A model generated the notes under the pieces. That model made no database searches and was not told where the DNA came from. It worked only from the letters and a program-made list of their open reading frames with translations. Shown one piece after another: positions 36,530 to 45,563 of a stretch of DNA of 64,000 bases (position 1 is its first letter; the number at the start of each line of letters is the position of its first letter). Made by a program: the position numbers and the translations under genes. This DNA comes from Pedobacter hartonius. GTDB taxonomy: Bacteria; Bacteroidota; Bacteroidia; Sphingobacteriales; Sphingobacteriaceae. The DNA lies in contig NZ_FNRA01000004.1 of NCBI RefSeq assembly GCF_900107535.1, positions 248,001 through 312,000 of the forward strand. Direction: 5' to 3'.

Positions 36530-36616
36530 CGGAGGAAGAGGGATTCGAACCCTCGGTACCGTTGCCAGTACGACAGTTTAGCAAACTGTTCCTTTCGGCC
36601 ACTCAGGCATCCCTCC
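36530..36616 (-). tRNA. tRNA-Ser (anticodon GCT)
   Basis: The minus strand reads GGAGGGATGCCTGAGTGGCC at the 5' end, a TTGCTAA anticodon loop giving anticodon GCT (codons AGC/AGT), a long variable arm (GTACTGGCAACGGTACC), a TTCGAAT T-loop and an acceptor stem closing with one G:U. Discriminator base is G and CCA is not encoded. The 87-nt length is normal for a serine tRNA. Confidence 0.97.
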
Positions 36617-36683
36617 GTTTAAAATGTTACCCGTTTTTCGGGATTGCAAATATAGTAATTCAAACATATCTGCAAAAATTATT

Positions 36684-38762
36684 TTACACGTTTTGCAGGT
36701 AATCTATACGCACATGATAGATGCTCATAAGCATTGTCTTGAATATCAGCTTTATAGTTTCAAGATCTTTTAACGTTAAATCGCAATTATCTAGCTGATT
36801 TTGTTCCAATTTGTAGTTTATGATGCGTTCTACGAGGTCATTTATGTTTTGAGCGTCCGGATTTTTGATACTTCTTGATGCTGCTTCCACCGAATCGGCC
36901 AGCATCAGGACCCCTGTTTCTTTCGAAAACGGGATAGGACCGGGGTATCTGAAGATGTTTTCATCCACGAATTTCTCTGGTGAATTTTTAAGGAATGATT
37001 GGTAGAAAAAGTCTACCCGTGTATTTCCATGGTGTGTTCTGATAAAGTCGATCACGCTTTCCGGCAATTGGTGCCTTCTCGTGATCTCGATGCCCTTGTG
37101 CACATGTTTGATGATGATCTGTGCACTTTGTTCATAAGGAAGCTTGTCATGCGGGCTGAGCGAGGTATTTTGGTTCTCAATGAAGTACTGCGGGTTTTCA
37201 ATCTTACCGATATCATGGTACAGGGCGCCTGCCCGGACAAGCAATGAATTTCCTCCGATCTTGAAGATTGCCGCTTCCGCCAGGTTTGCTACCTGCAGCG
37301 AATGCTGGAACGTTCCGGGGGCTTTGAAAGCAAGTTCTCTCAACAACTTGTTATTTGTGTTGGTTAGCTCTATCAGGGCTACGTCAGAGGTAATACCAAA
37401 TACCCTTTCGAAGGCATAGATCAGCGGGTAGGCGAGCAGGGATAGCAGCACGCTGATCACAAATGGCACAAAGTTGATCCACTCAATTTCCTGGAAAGAT
37501 CCTTCACGCAGCAGGGCGATCCCAAGGAAACAGATGAAATAAGCGGTGAGTATAAACATAGCTGAGAGCAGCAGCTGTTCTCTTTTGATCAGGTTTCTGA
37601 TACTGTAAATGGCAACCATTCCCGCTGTAGTTTCATAGAATACAAACTCAAAGCTGTTGGGTACAAAAAAGCCTGCAATGAGGATCACCAGTAAATGGAG
37701 GTACAGGGCCAGCCGGGTGTCAAACAAGATCCTGATAATGATCGGAACGATACAAAATGGAATGTAGTAAACGCTTGGCAGGTTAAGCTTGATTGACCAG
37801 GTTAAAGCCAGGAGCATCGTAGTGATTACAAGCAACAATAGGGATAACTGCCTGTTATCGGCAAAAATATCTTTCCTGAACATGTACAGGAACACCATCT
37901 GCAGGCTCAGCACAAATGCAACCAGCAGGATCTGGCCGAGATAGACCAGCTTACTGTCGCCAATTGTTTTTGTTTGTGCCTCGTATGTTTCTTTGAAAGA
38001 TTGCAGTTTCTGAAAGGCCTCGTCATCAATCACGTTGTTCTTCGCAATGATCACTTCACCTTTCTGGACCATGCCCCGGGTGGTGGAGAGGCTGTTAATG
38101 GTATTGTCCTGCACGATGGCGGTGAGCTTTTCATCGAATACGATGTTTGGCTGCAGGTGATCTTCTATCAGGTTCATGACCACCTCTTTTTCCTTTAAAT
38201 TGATGGATGTGAAAGTGTTGTTGAAATAATCCAGCGCTGACTGTACGGTATACACATCCTGAGTACTGACCGTGGTCGCGATATTGTTGTCAAGCATGGA
38301 TACGTCATAATATTTCCTGCCTTTCTGGTGTTTGGGATTAACAGCGATAATCCCCTTATCATAAATGCTTTTCAGCAATCTCAGCGAGGCTGCCTTATTG
38401 GGTTCTTTACTTTCATCAGAAAAGGCATTTCCCCGCCACTTTACATCAAATTCATTTAGGTAGGCCTCTTCTACATTGTTAAACAGTTCATGATCGTAGC
38501 GGTATATCGGCAGAACATTCGCGAGTGCATCTTTTTTGTCTGTATTTACCTGTGGGCCTGTTTTCAGTATAGCAAAGCTGAATGGCGAGATCAGGTCTTT
38601 ATTGAGCCAAATCCTGCCCTTTTGGAATTCATATCTGAAACGCGGTTGCTTCGGTAGAAAAAAGGTGATAATAAGTACAGTGAGGGCCATCATAATATAT
38701 TTAATATTAGAGGAGTACTTCCTGTACAGGATCCTGTGAGAGTTCTTTTTGATCTTAGCCAA
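36684..38762 (-). CDS. PgpH/YqfF-like membrane HD phosphodiesterase (7TM-HD)
   Basis: The 692-residue protein matches the 7TM-HD family; characterised members hydrolyse cyclic di-AMP. It has one N-terminal helix, an extracellular 7TMR-HDED-like region (residues 45-270), a seven-helix membrane domain (about 272-455), and a cytoplasmic HD domain with HSLQ (His487), HDIGKI (His516-Asp517) and a second HKGIEIT region. No in-frame ATG precedes residue 24, so a TTG start at 38762 is the best choice. The HD domain motifs are complete, so it should be active. Confidence 0.92.
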   Translation of the reverse strand: MAKIKKNSHRILYRKYSSNIKYIMMALTVLIITFFLPKQPRFRYEFQKGRIWLNKDLISPFSFAILKTGPQVNTDKKDALANVLPIYRYDHELFNNVEEAYLNEFDVKWRGNAFSDESKEPNKAASLRLLKSIYDKGIIAVNPKHQKGRKYYDVSMLDNNIATTVSTQDVYTVQSALDYFNNTFTSINLKEKEVVMNLIEDHLQPNIVFDEKLTAIVQDNTINSLSTTRGMVQKGEVIIAKNNVIDDEAFQKLQSFKETYEAQTKTIGDSKLVYLGQILLVAFVLSLQMVFLYMFRKDIFADNRQLSLLLLVITTMLLALTWSIKLNLPSVYYIPFCIVPIIIRILFDTRLALYLHLLVILIAGFFVPNSFEFVFYETTAGMVAIYSIRNLIKREQLLLSAMFILTAYFICFLGIALLREGSFQEIEWINFVPFVISVLLSLLAYPLIYAFERVFGITSDVALIELTNTNNKLLRELAFKAPGTFQHSLQVANLAEAAIFKIGGNSLLVRAGALYHDIGKIENPQYFIENQNTSLSPHDKLPYEQSAQIIIKHVHKGIEITRRHQLPESVIDFIRTHHGNTRVDFFYQSFLKNSPEKFVDENIFRYPGPIPFSKETGVLMLADSVEAASRSIKNPDAQNINDLVERIINYKLEQNQLDNCDLTLKDLETIKLIFKTMLMSIYHVRIDYLQNV

Positions 38763-39141
38763 AATGATGAAATTGATTTGTTCAAAAATACGAAATTTTA
38801 TTCACCGCCTTTTCATCCTGAAATACTGTTTGTTGGATTTCAGCTAAAAGGGAAAACAAAAAGCCCGATTCAATAAATATAAAATTAAAATACAAACGGC
38901 GCATCCGTTTAATTTCCTTAATCACTTAAGTTCAGTGTTGCCCGCCGGCAAAGTAAAAGTACTCAATATCGCATAGAATAAGGACTAATTATCTAATAAG
39001 ATTGATTTACTCCGGGCTGAGGCTGAGGGAGAAAGAGGCTCAGATAAGCATGAATCCTGAACCAAACAAATTTTATAAAAAATTGTTTGATTTATTTGTG
39101 AAATTAATTACCTTCGATTACTAACCAGATAATTAACCGAT
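38763..39141. other. intergenic stretch upstream of small ORF
   Basis: No longer gene is visible. On the minus strand, TTTG and TATATTTA near 38880-38910 could be part of the PgpH promoter, but the spacing is short. Confidence 0.3.
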
Positions 39142-39213
39142 ATGATCACAATTGTAATTGCTTCAGTTTTAGGGATAATAGGCCTTGCTCATTTGCAAAA
39201 AAATGAGCGTTAA
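39142..39213 (+). CDS. possible 23-residue membrane microprotein
   Basis: ATG-started frame encoding MITIVIASVLGIIGLAHLQ and four more residues. It is one hydrophobic helix with a charged end, followed 25 bp later by a strong terminator, so a short separate transcript is plausible. It may also be a leader peptide or chance frame. Confidence 0.35.
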   Translation: MITIVIASVLGIIGLAHLQKNER

Positions 39214-39238
39214 CTTATTTAAAGATGTACCTCTTTTT

Positions 39239-39265
39239 AAAGCCTCTGTCTTAGATAGGGGCTTT
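39239..39265 (+). terminator. hairpin terminator before response regulator
   Basis: AAAGCCTCT (39239-39247) pairs with AGGGGCTTT (39257-39265) with one wobble pair, followed by a T-run. It ends whatever is transcribed from 39142 and lies 62 bp before the response regulator start. Confidence 0.8.
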
Positions 39266-39327
39266 TTATTTGATCCTTATTTCGCAGAAATCATATAATC
39301 AATGTATTTTTACCGAAAATTTTAACG

Positions 39328-40659
39328 ATGCAGCAAAGTGTCCTGATTATTGACGACGAGAAGAAGATCTGCAGCCTCCTTGCGAGAATTATTGAACTGG
39401 AAGGATTTACCGTTTTCCAGGCGAATACAGCTAAGGAAGGACTGAAAGTTCTGGCTGCCCAGGAAATTCATGTTGTGATCAGTGACGTGAAACTCCCGGA
39501 CATCAATGGTATTGAACTGGTAAAGCAGATCAAAGAGATGAAGCCTTATGCAGAGGTGATCAGCCTGACCGCTTTCGGTACCATTCAGGATGGCGTAAAG
39601 GCCATGAAGAACGGCGCTTTTGATTATATTACCAAGGGCGACGATAATGATAAAATTATTCCGCTGGTTTATAAGGCTATGGACAAAGCCAAACTCCAGT
39701 TCCGCGTCTTTGAACTAGAATCCAGAATCCAGAAACAATATGATTTCAGCTCTATCCTGGGACAGTCAAAATCTATCCTGCAGGCTATAGACCTGGCCAG
39801 GCGCGTTGCACTCACGGATACAACTGTCCTGCTGCTGGGTGAAACCGGTACCGGGAAAGAGGTTTTTGCCCAGGCTATTCATTACGAAAGCCCAAGGAAG
39901 TTAAAACCATTTGTGGCATTGAACTGCAGCGGCTTTAACCCTGATCTGCTGGAAAGTGAACTTTTTGGCTATAAACAGGGCGCATTTACCGGAGCTCATA
40001 AAGATAAAAAAGGATTGCTGCAGGAGGCAAATGAAGGAACACTCTTCCTGGATGAAATAGGAGAGATGAACCTTGACCTGCAGGCCAAATTATTACGCGT
40101 ACTGGAAAGCCAGACTTTTATTAAAGTAGGTGACACGCAGACCACGAAAGTAAATGTCAGGATCATCGCCGCAACGAACAGGGACCTGAAAGCGGAAGCC
40201 GAAGAGGGAAGGTTCAGGCTGGATCTATTTTACAGGCTTTCGGTATTTTCCATCGAGCTTCCATCGCTGAAAGAACGAAAAGCAGATATCCCGATAATTG
40301 CTAAACACTACCTGAAACAGTTTGCTGCCAAGGTGAATAAACCTGATTTTACCATGGATGAACAGTTTGCTGAGCATCTGCAAAATCATGGCTGGAAAGG
40401 AAATATCAGGGAACTGAAAAATGTGATTGAGCGGGTGGTGATCCTTGCAGACGGACTAGTGCTGAATGCGTCTCTGCTTCCCTATGAATTCGAGCAGGGA
40501 AATGTAGGAGGAGATGCAATGAAGATGGAAACGGTAGAAAAGATGCATATTATCAAAGTTCTGAAGTACTCCCAAAACAATAAAACAGAGGCATCCAGGT
40601 TGCTTGGAATAGGCCTTACCACACTTTACCGCAAGCTGGAAGAGTATCAGATCAGCTAA
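39328..40659 (+). CDS. NtrC-family sigma-54-dependent response regulator
   Basis: The 443-residue protein has a receiver domain with phosphoacceptor Asp53 (ISDVKLPD), a sigma-54 AAA+ activator domain with Walker A GETGTGKE (171-178) and the GAFTGA loop (218-223) that contacts sigma-54, an arginine-finger region and a C-terminal Fis-type helix-turn-helix (NNKTEASRLLGIGLTTLYRKL). It should activate sigma-54 promoters when phosphorylated. No histidine kinase is adjacent, so its partner is elsewhere. All key residues are present. Confidence 0.95.
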   Translation: MQQSVLIIDDEKKICSLLARIIELEGFTVFQANTAKEGLKVLAAQEIHVVISDVKLPDINGIELVKQIKEMKPYAEVISLTAFGTIQDGVKAMKNGAFDYITKGDDNDKIIPLVYKAMDKAKLQFRVFELESRIQKQYDFSSILGQSKSILQAIDLARRVALTDTTVLLLGETGTGKEVFAQAIHYESPRKLKPFVALNCSGFNPDLLESELFGYKQGAFTGAHKDKKGLLQEANEGTLFLDEIGEMNLDLQAKLLRVLESQTFIKVGDTQTTKVNVRIIAATNRDLKAEAEEGRFRLDLFYRLSVFSIELPSLKERKADIPIIAKHYLKQFAAKVNKPDFTMDEQFAEHLQNHGWKGNIRELKNVIERVVILADGLVLNASLLPYEFEQGNVGGDAMKMETVEKMHIIKVLKYSQNNKTEASRLLGIGLTTLYRKLEEYQIS

Positions 40660-40767
40660 ACATAATTAGATTCATTCTATACTGTATTTTCTGCGTTACT
40701 ACAGGGGCTTTCGTGAAACAAAACCCCGAAATTGGTAGTTGATAACATCAAACTATAATTCAGGCTA

Positions 40768-41403
40768 ATGATAGAAAATAAGACCCGGGAAAAGGAAGAT
40801 GAAGGAATGGCCAGCAATTCGCGCCGCGATTTCCTAAAGAAATCTTCTGTGATCACTGCCATTGCTCTTACCCCGGTGGCTGCTGTAAAAGCATCTGATC
40901 TCAAATTAGACGAAAGACTGTCCGAAGCCATTGAACAGATGTCGCTGAGCATCGAAATCAACGGGCAGCAATATAACCTCAAAGTTGAACCGCGATTGAC
41001 CTTACTGGATTTGCTCAGGGAAAGGCTGAAGCTGACGGGTACCAAAAAAGGATGTGACCAGGGACAGTGCGGTGCCTGTACAGTGCACGTAGACGGGGTG
41101 AGAACAAACTCGTGTTTGTCACTTGCCGTTATGAATGATGGCGCCAAAGTTACTACGATTGAAGGTCTGGCGAACGGACATGAACTGCACCCCATGCAGG
41201 AAGCCTTCATCAAACATGATGGTTTTCAATGCGGATACTGTACTCCAGGCCAGATCATGTCGGCCGTGGCCTGTATCCATGAAGGACATGCCAATTCAGA
41301 AACCGAGATCAGGGAGTTTATGAGCGGAAATATATGCCGCTGCGGAGCATATGCAAATATTGTGAATGCCATCAGGGAAGTTAAAGCAGGAGGTAAGGTA
41401 TGA
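40768..41403 (+). CDS. [2Fe-2S] subunit of a PaoABC/YagTSR-like aldehyde oxidoreductase
   Basis: This 211-residue iron-sulfur subunit has a Tat-type twin-arginine leader (SRRDFLKKS), indicating export of the folded complex. It has a plant-ferredoxin-type cluster (Cys96, 101, 104, 116 in GCDQGQCGACTVHVDG and SC) and a second cluster domain (Cys155, 158, 190, 192). The layout matches PaoA (YagT). Its stop overlaps the next gene by ATGA, so the three genes are translationally coupled. An alternative ATG at 40807 would remove 13 residues before the twin arginine. Confidence 0.92.
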   Translation: MIENKTREKEDEGMASNSRRDFLKKSSVITAIALTPVAAVKASDLKLDERLSEAIEQMSLSIEINGQQYNLKVEPRLTLLDLLRERLKLTGTKKGCDQGQCGACTVHVDGVRTNSCLSLAVMNDGAKVTTIEGLANGHELHPMQEAFIKHDGFQCGYCTPGQIMSAVACIHEGHANSETEIREFMSGNICRCGAYANIVNAIREVKAGGKV

Positions 41404-42386
41404 ACAATTTCCAATACAAAAGGGTAAGCAGCCCTATCGCGGCTATTACCGAATTGGCTAAAGATCCAGCCGCCAAATTGGTTGCAGGTGGAACAAATCT
41501 GATAGATCTGATGAAGTATGGTGTGATGTCCCCGGATAAACTGGTAGACGTAAACCATCTGAATTTTAATGAAATAGTGAAACAGGATGGGTCGCTACAT
41601 ATTGGTGCTACGGTAAGAAACGCTGTGGCTTCGGCCAATGCAGATGTACTGAAATACCAGCCTTTGTTATCGCAGGCTATGCTTTCAGGTGCTTCGCCCC
41701 AGTTAAGAAACAAAGCCACGATGGGCGGCAATCTGCTGCAGCGTACCAGATGTGGTTATTTTTATGATATTTCTGCTCCATGTAATAAACGGCAGCCCGG
41801 ATCAGGCTGTGGCGCCATGGGGGGATACAACAGGATGCACGCCATATTTGGTGCAAGCAGTTCCTGTATTGCCGTAAATCCCAGTGATATGAATGTTGCA
41901 CTGACGGCTCTGGACGCGGTGATCCTGGTTACAGGGCCAAAAGGCGACAGAAAGATCCCCATAAGTGATTTCCACCGCTTGCCGGGTACCCATCCGGAAC
42001 TGGATACAACACTTGACAGGAAAGAGATCATCACAGGGATCGTCATTCCTGATAATGCTTTCGCTGCAAATACGACTTATATAAAGGTGCGCGACCGTGC
42101 TTCCTATGCTTTTGCGCTGATCTCGGTGGCTGTAGCGATGGAACTGGAGGGGACCACCATTAAAGATATCAGGCTGGCAATGGGCGGAGTGGCACATAAG
42201 CCATGGCGTCTAAAAGAAGCGGAACAAATGCTGAAAGGCAAACAGGCCTCAGTAGAAAATTTTAAAATGGCCGCTGAACTGGCAATGAAAGGTGCTAGAG
42301 CATATGAGCACAATGCTTTTAAGTTAAAGTTAGCGCCCAACACAATGATTCAGGCATTAAAAACAGCTTCAGGCATAAAAGCATAG
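41400..42386 (+). CDS. FAD and [4Fe-4S] subunit of the PaoABC-like oxidoreductase
   Basis: The 328-residue middle subunit has a molybdopterin-dehydrogenase FAD domain with AAKLVAGGTNLIDLMK (pyrophosphate-binding segment) and GASPQLRNKATMGGNLL. It also has four conserved cysteines (118, 128, 137, 156; TRCGYF, PCNKR, GSGCGAM, SSCIAV), which fit the extra [4Fe-4S] cluster known from PaoB (YagS) and absent from ordinary xanthine dehydrogenases. It passes electrons from the 2Fe-2S clusters to the acceptor. Confidence 0.92.
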   Translation: MNNFQYKRVSSPIAAITELAKDPAAKLVAGGTNLIDLMKYGVMSPDKLVDVNHLNFNEIVKQDGSLHIGATVRNAVASANADVLKYQPLLSQAMLSGASPQLRNKATMGGNLLQRTRCGYFYDISAPCNKRQPGSGCGAMGGYNRMHAIFGASSSCIAVNPSDMNVALTALDAVILVTGPKGDRKIPISDFHRLPGTHPELDTTLDRKEIITGIVIPDNAFAANTTYIKVRDRASYAFALISVAVAMELEGTTIKDIRLAMGGVAHKPWRLKEAEQMLKGKQASVENFKMAAELAMKGARAYEHNAFKLKLAPNTMIQALKTASGIKA

Positions 42387-42389
42387 ATT

Positions 42390-44624
42390 ATGAGCAAGAA
42401 ACATTTAGAAAACGCGGATATGGAATTGGCAATGTCACGCGTGGATGGAAGGGTAAAAGTAACTGGCGCGGCTAAGTATACCGCCGAAGTACAACTTCCG
42501 GAACTTACATATGGAGTGCTGGTTGAAAGTACCGTTGGCCAGGGAGTAATTACCTCGATAGACACGAAAAAAGCAGAATGGGCTCCCGGCGTAATTGCCG
42601 TGATCTCACATTTAAACACACCTGGTGTTCCCGAATATAAATTGCAGAACCAGGATGTCATTCAAAAACAATTGCGCGTTTTTAACGACGCCAATGTATA
42701 TTTCAATGGTCAGCCTATCGCCGTTGTTGTTGCGGATACGCTGGAAAGGGCACAGTATGGGGCTTCACTGGTAAAGGTTACCTATTCCAAAGAAAAGTCA
42801 TTCAGTAATCTGAAGGATAATATTGCCAGGGCCATAGTTCCAAAAAAAGCTAAAGCTGATCCGAAAGGAATGACCTCTGATTTTATCCGCGGCAGGGCAG
42901 AGGCTTATAAGGACGCCGAGTTCCAGGTAAATGAAGAATATATTCAGCCATCTGAGGCCCATCACCCGATGGAGCTGCACTCTATTATTGCAACCTGGGA
43001 TGCTGAAGATAAACTTACATTGGTAGATAAAACACAGGGCTCACAACAAACTGCGGCAAGCATTGCAAAGTCCTTCCAGCTTCCTGCGGAGAATGTGAAG
43101 GTGCTCTCCACCTATGTGGGTGGTGCTTTTGGTTCTGCATTGCGCGTCTGGCCTCATGAAATTGTGGCAATCCTTGCAGCAAAGAAAGTGCAGAAGCCGG
43201 TGAAGCTGGTTTTACATAGAAACCAGATGTCTTACATGGTGGGCTATCGTCCTTATACCCTACAAAAGGTGGCTATAGGAGCATCCAAAGACGGGAAGAT
43301 TCTTGGCCTGTCACATGAATCTTATGGCAAAACCTCCATGTATGAGGAATTCACGGAGAATGTGCTGATCATGTCCCGCATGATGTATGACATTCCCAAT
43401 GTGGATACCAAATACAGGATTGTTCCGCTGAATGTAAGTACACCCGCACCCATGCGCGGTCCGGGAGAGGCAACGGGTTCTTTTGCACTGGAATGTGCAA
43501 TTGATGAGCTTTCGTATAAACTGAAAATGGATCCCATTGAACTGAGGCTGGTAAATTATGCAGCACAGGATCCTGACAAAAAAATTCCCTGGTCAAGTAA
43601 CTTCCTTAAGGAATGTTATCAGCTGGGAGCCGATAAAATAGGCTGGAATAAACGTAAAGCCGAGCCTGACTCCATACAGGACGGGGAATGGAAAGTGGGT
43701 TATGGCGTGGCTACCGGTACCTTCGGTGCTTTCCGTAACGCTGCCTCGGTAAAGGCTACATTTAAACCTGACGGAACGCTGCTTCTGCAGTCGGCCATCG
43801 CAGATATCGGACCGGGAACAGCTACTTCCATGACAGCTATTGCTGCCAAAAACCTGGGTATTCAGCCTGAAAATATCGCCTTTCAGCTGGGAAATTCGAC
43901 CTTTCCAAAGGCGCCTATGCAGGGTGGGTCAAATACTGTGGCTACGGTAGGCTCGGCAGTGGTGGCAACCTGTGATAACCTGAAGGTGGAGCTGGCGAAA
44001 CGTGCTGCAAAACAAAAACCGGAATGGAACAATGCTATTCCTAAAAATATCAGCATTGTAGGAACGCAGTTGGTAAATTCGGATGAGCCTTCTTCAAAAG
44101 TGGAAATCGCTTCGCTCTTTAAGGAAGATAATCTTTCTGAACTCGTGATCAAAGGTGATGCGGCACCCGGAGAGGAAAGTAAAAAGTATTCTTTTTACTC
44201 TTTCTCTGTCCATTTTATCGAAGCACATGTACATGAGCTGACAGGCGTGGTACGTATTAAAAATGCCGTATCAGTGATCGATTGCGGAACGGTAGTGAGC
44301 CCTAAAACGGCGCGCAGCCAGTCAATGGGTGGGATTGTTGGAGGAATAGGCATGGCGCTGATGGAAGATGTGGTGATCGATGACCGCACAGGGCGTACCG
44401 TGACAGCCAGCTTTGGTGATTACCATGTTCCTGTGCAGGCCGATATCCCGCAAATGGAAATGATGTTCGTAAATGAAAAGGACCCTTACCTCAACCCCAT
44501 GGGATCAAAAGGATTGGGCGAAATTGTGATCATCGGCGTGGCGCCCGCTGTGGCGAATGCTGTTTACAACGCGACAGGGAAACGGGTGAGGCATCTGCCG
44601 ATTACGCCGGATAAACTGATATAA
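42390..44624 (+). CDS. molybdenum-cofactor subunit of the PaoABC-like aldehyde oxidoreductase
   Basis: This 744-residue subunit has an aldehyde oxidase/xanthine dehydrogenase a/b hammerhead domain (residues 10-130), cofactor-binding segments (for example GGAFGSALRVWPHE, PAPMRGPGEATG, MQGGSNTVATVGSA), and the catalytic glutamate in SKGLGE near the C-terminus. It matches PaoC (YagR), whose enzyme oxidises aldehydes in the periplasm. It follows the FAD gene by 3 bp. The cofactor-loading protein PaoD is not found next to it. Its product ends before a strong terminator. Confidence 0.92.
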   Translation: MSKKHLENADMELAMSRVDGRVKVTGAAKYTAEVQLPELTYGVLVESTVGQGVITSIDTKKAEWAPGVIAVISHLNTPGVPEYKLQNQDVIQKQLRVFNDANVYFNGQPIAVVVADTLERAQYGASLVKVTYSKEKSFSNLKDNIARAIVPKKAKADPKGMTSDFIRGRAEAYKDAEFQVNEEYIQPSEAHHPMELHSIIATWDAEDKLTLVDKTQGSQQTAASIAKSFQLPAENVKVLSTYVGGAFGSALRVWPHEIVAILAAKKVQKPVKLVLHRNQMSYMVGYRPYTLQKVAIGASKDGKILGLSHESYGKTSMYEEFTENVLIMSRMMYDIPNVDTKYRIVPLNVSTPAPMRGPGEATGSFALECAIDELSYKLKMDPIELRLVNYAAQDPDKKIPWSSNFLKECYQLGADKIGWNKRKAEPDSIQDGEWKVGYGVATGTFGAFRNAASVKATFKPDGTLLLQSAIADIGPGTATSMTAIAAKNLGIQPENIAFQLGNSTFPKAPMQGGSNTVATVGSAVVATCDNLKVELAKRAAKQKPEWNNAIPKNISIVGTQLVNSDEPSSKVEIASLFKEDNLSELVIKGDAAPGEESKKYSFYSFSVHFIEAHVHELTGVVRIKNAVSVIDCGTVVSPKTARSQSMGGIVGGIGMALMEDVVIDDRTGRTVTASFGDYHVPVQADIPQMEMMFVNEKDPYLNPMGSKGLGEIVIIGVAPAVANAVYNATGKRVRHLPITPDKLI

Positions 44625-44627
44625 AAC

Positions 44628-44655
44628 AGGCCTGCTTTCAAATTAACGCAGGCTT
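44628..44655 (+). terminator. terminator of the aldehyde oxidoreductase operon
   Basis: AGGCCTGC (44628-44635) pairs with GCAGGCTT (44648-44655) and is followed by TTTTA, 3 bp after the stop codon of the molybdenum subunit. Confidence 0.8.
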
Positions 44656-44740
44656 TTTACTCGATAGCCTGGCAGGATGCGGGGTTATAATGCGGAAAGT
44701 TAAATAACCCCCTGCTTAAGGTTCTTCAAGCTTCGCTGGA

Positions 44741-44814
44741 AAAAAAGCACCTCTCTTTCGATGCTGTATGCTGCTGAAACGCAGCAGAAGGCATCGAAAG
44801 AGAGGTGCTTTTTT
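44741..44814. repeat. perfect 24-bp hairpin
   Basis: 44741-44764 is the exact reverse complement of 44791-44814, with an inner CTGCTG/CAGCAG stem, A-run on one side and T-run on the other. This fits a bidirectional terminator, but the stem is far longer than needed and the enclosed bases are structured. A small RNA or repeat element is the alternative. Confidence 0.6.
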
Positions 44815-44996
44815 TAGGATCATCTGTAGCGCGGTGGCTTAGAAGATCTCATAGGAAAATATTTTAAAAAATCACAATTTTTCCATTGTGAAGACGCCAT
44901 TGAACTTTAAACCATGCATGTTGACGATAAGCTACCATACTCCTGCTTTGATGACAACGCTTTTTTTATTAGTTTTAGTTCTGAATATTCCATTAT

Positions 44997-45536
44997 ATGA
45001 GCAATCCCGAAGAAGAGCACAGTTATCCGATAGGCCGTTTTATCCCTGCAGAGACCTATACCCCACAATTGCTGGAGAGATGGATAGGTTCCATCAGGTC
45101 TGTTCCTTTGCTGTTTGATTACTGCATTGAGAACCTCGATGAAGCGCAGTTAAATACGCCCTACCGTCCCGGAGGATGGACGACCGTACAGGTAATCCAC
45201 CATGTTGCCGATAGTCATATGAATGCCTATATCAGGCTGAAACTGGCACTTACGGAAAACCGTCCTGAGATCAAACCTTATGATGAAAAGTTATGGGCAG
45301 AACTTCCTGATGTTGCGGATGTACCTTTAAATGTCTCCATTACACTGATCCATGCTTTGCACCGCCGCTGGGTTTCAGTGCTGGTTCAGATGAAGGAGGA
45401 GGACTGGACACGTGAGTATTATCATCCGGCAGCTAATGCTTATGTGCCGCTCTGGCAGATGACAAACAATTATCACTGGCATGGCAAACACCATGCAGAA
45501 CAAATCCTTTCCCTGCGTAAGAGGATGGGCTGGTAA
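44997..45536 (+). CDS. YfiT/DinB-family protein (putative bacillithiol S-transferase)
   Basis: The 179-residue four-helix protein belongs to the YfiT branch of the DinB superfamily, which in Bacillus uses bacillithiol as co-substrate. The metal-binding histidines are His68/69 and His74 (IHHVADSH) and the cluster YHWHGKHH (about 159-166). YRPGGWTTVQV is another family signature. Length is normal. Whether this organism makes bacillithiol cannot be told here. The gene lies alone between a terminator and the CPA2 antiporter, which converges on it. Confidence 0.88.
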   Translation: MSNPEEEHSYPIGRFIPAETYTPQLLERWIGSIRSVPLLFDYCIENLDEAQLNTPYRPGGWTTVQVIHHVADSHMNAYIRLKLALTENRPEIKPYDEKLWAELPDVADVPLNVSITLIHALHRRWVSVLVQMKEEDWTREYYHPAANAYVPLWQMTNNYHWHGKHHAEQILSLRKRMGW

Positions 45537-45563
45537 GGCTTTAAGAATAAATTGATTGCGGGT

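Noticed and set aside
36530..36616. Integration site with duplicated tRNA end
   Set aside because: No second copy of the tRNA-Ser 3' end was found by eye in the window, and there is no integrase.
44888..45118. Plus-strand frame that overlaps the YfiT gene start
   Set aside because: It runs out of frame into a secure gene and lacks family resemblance.
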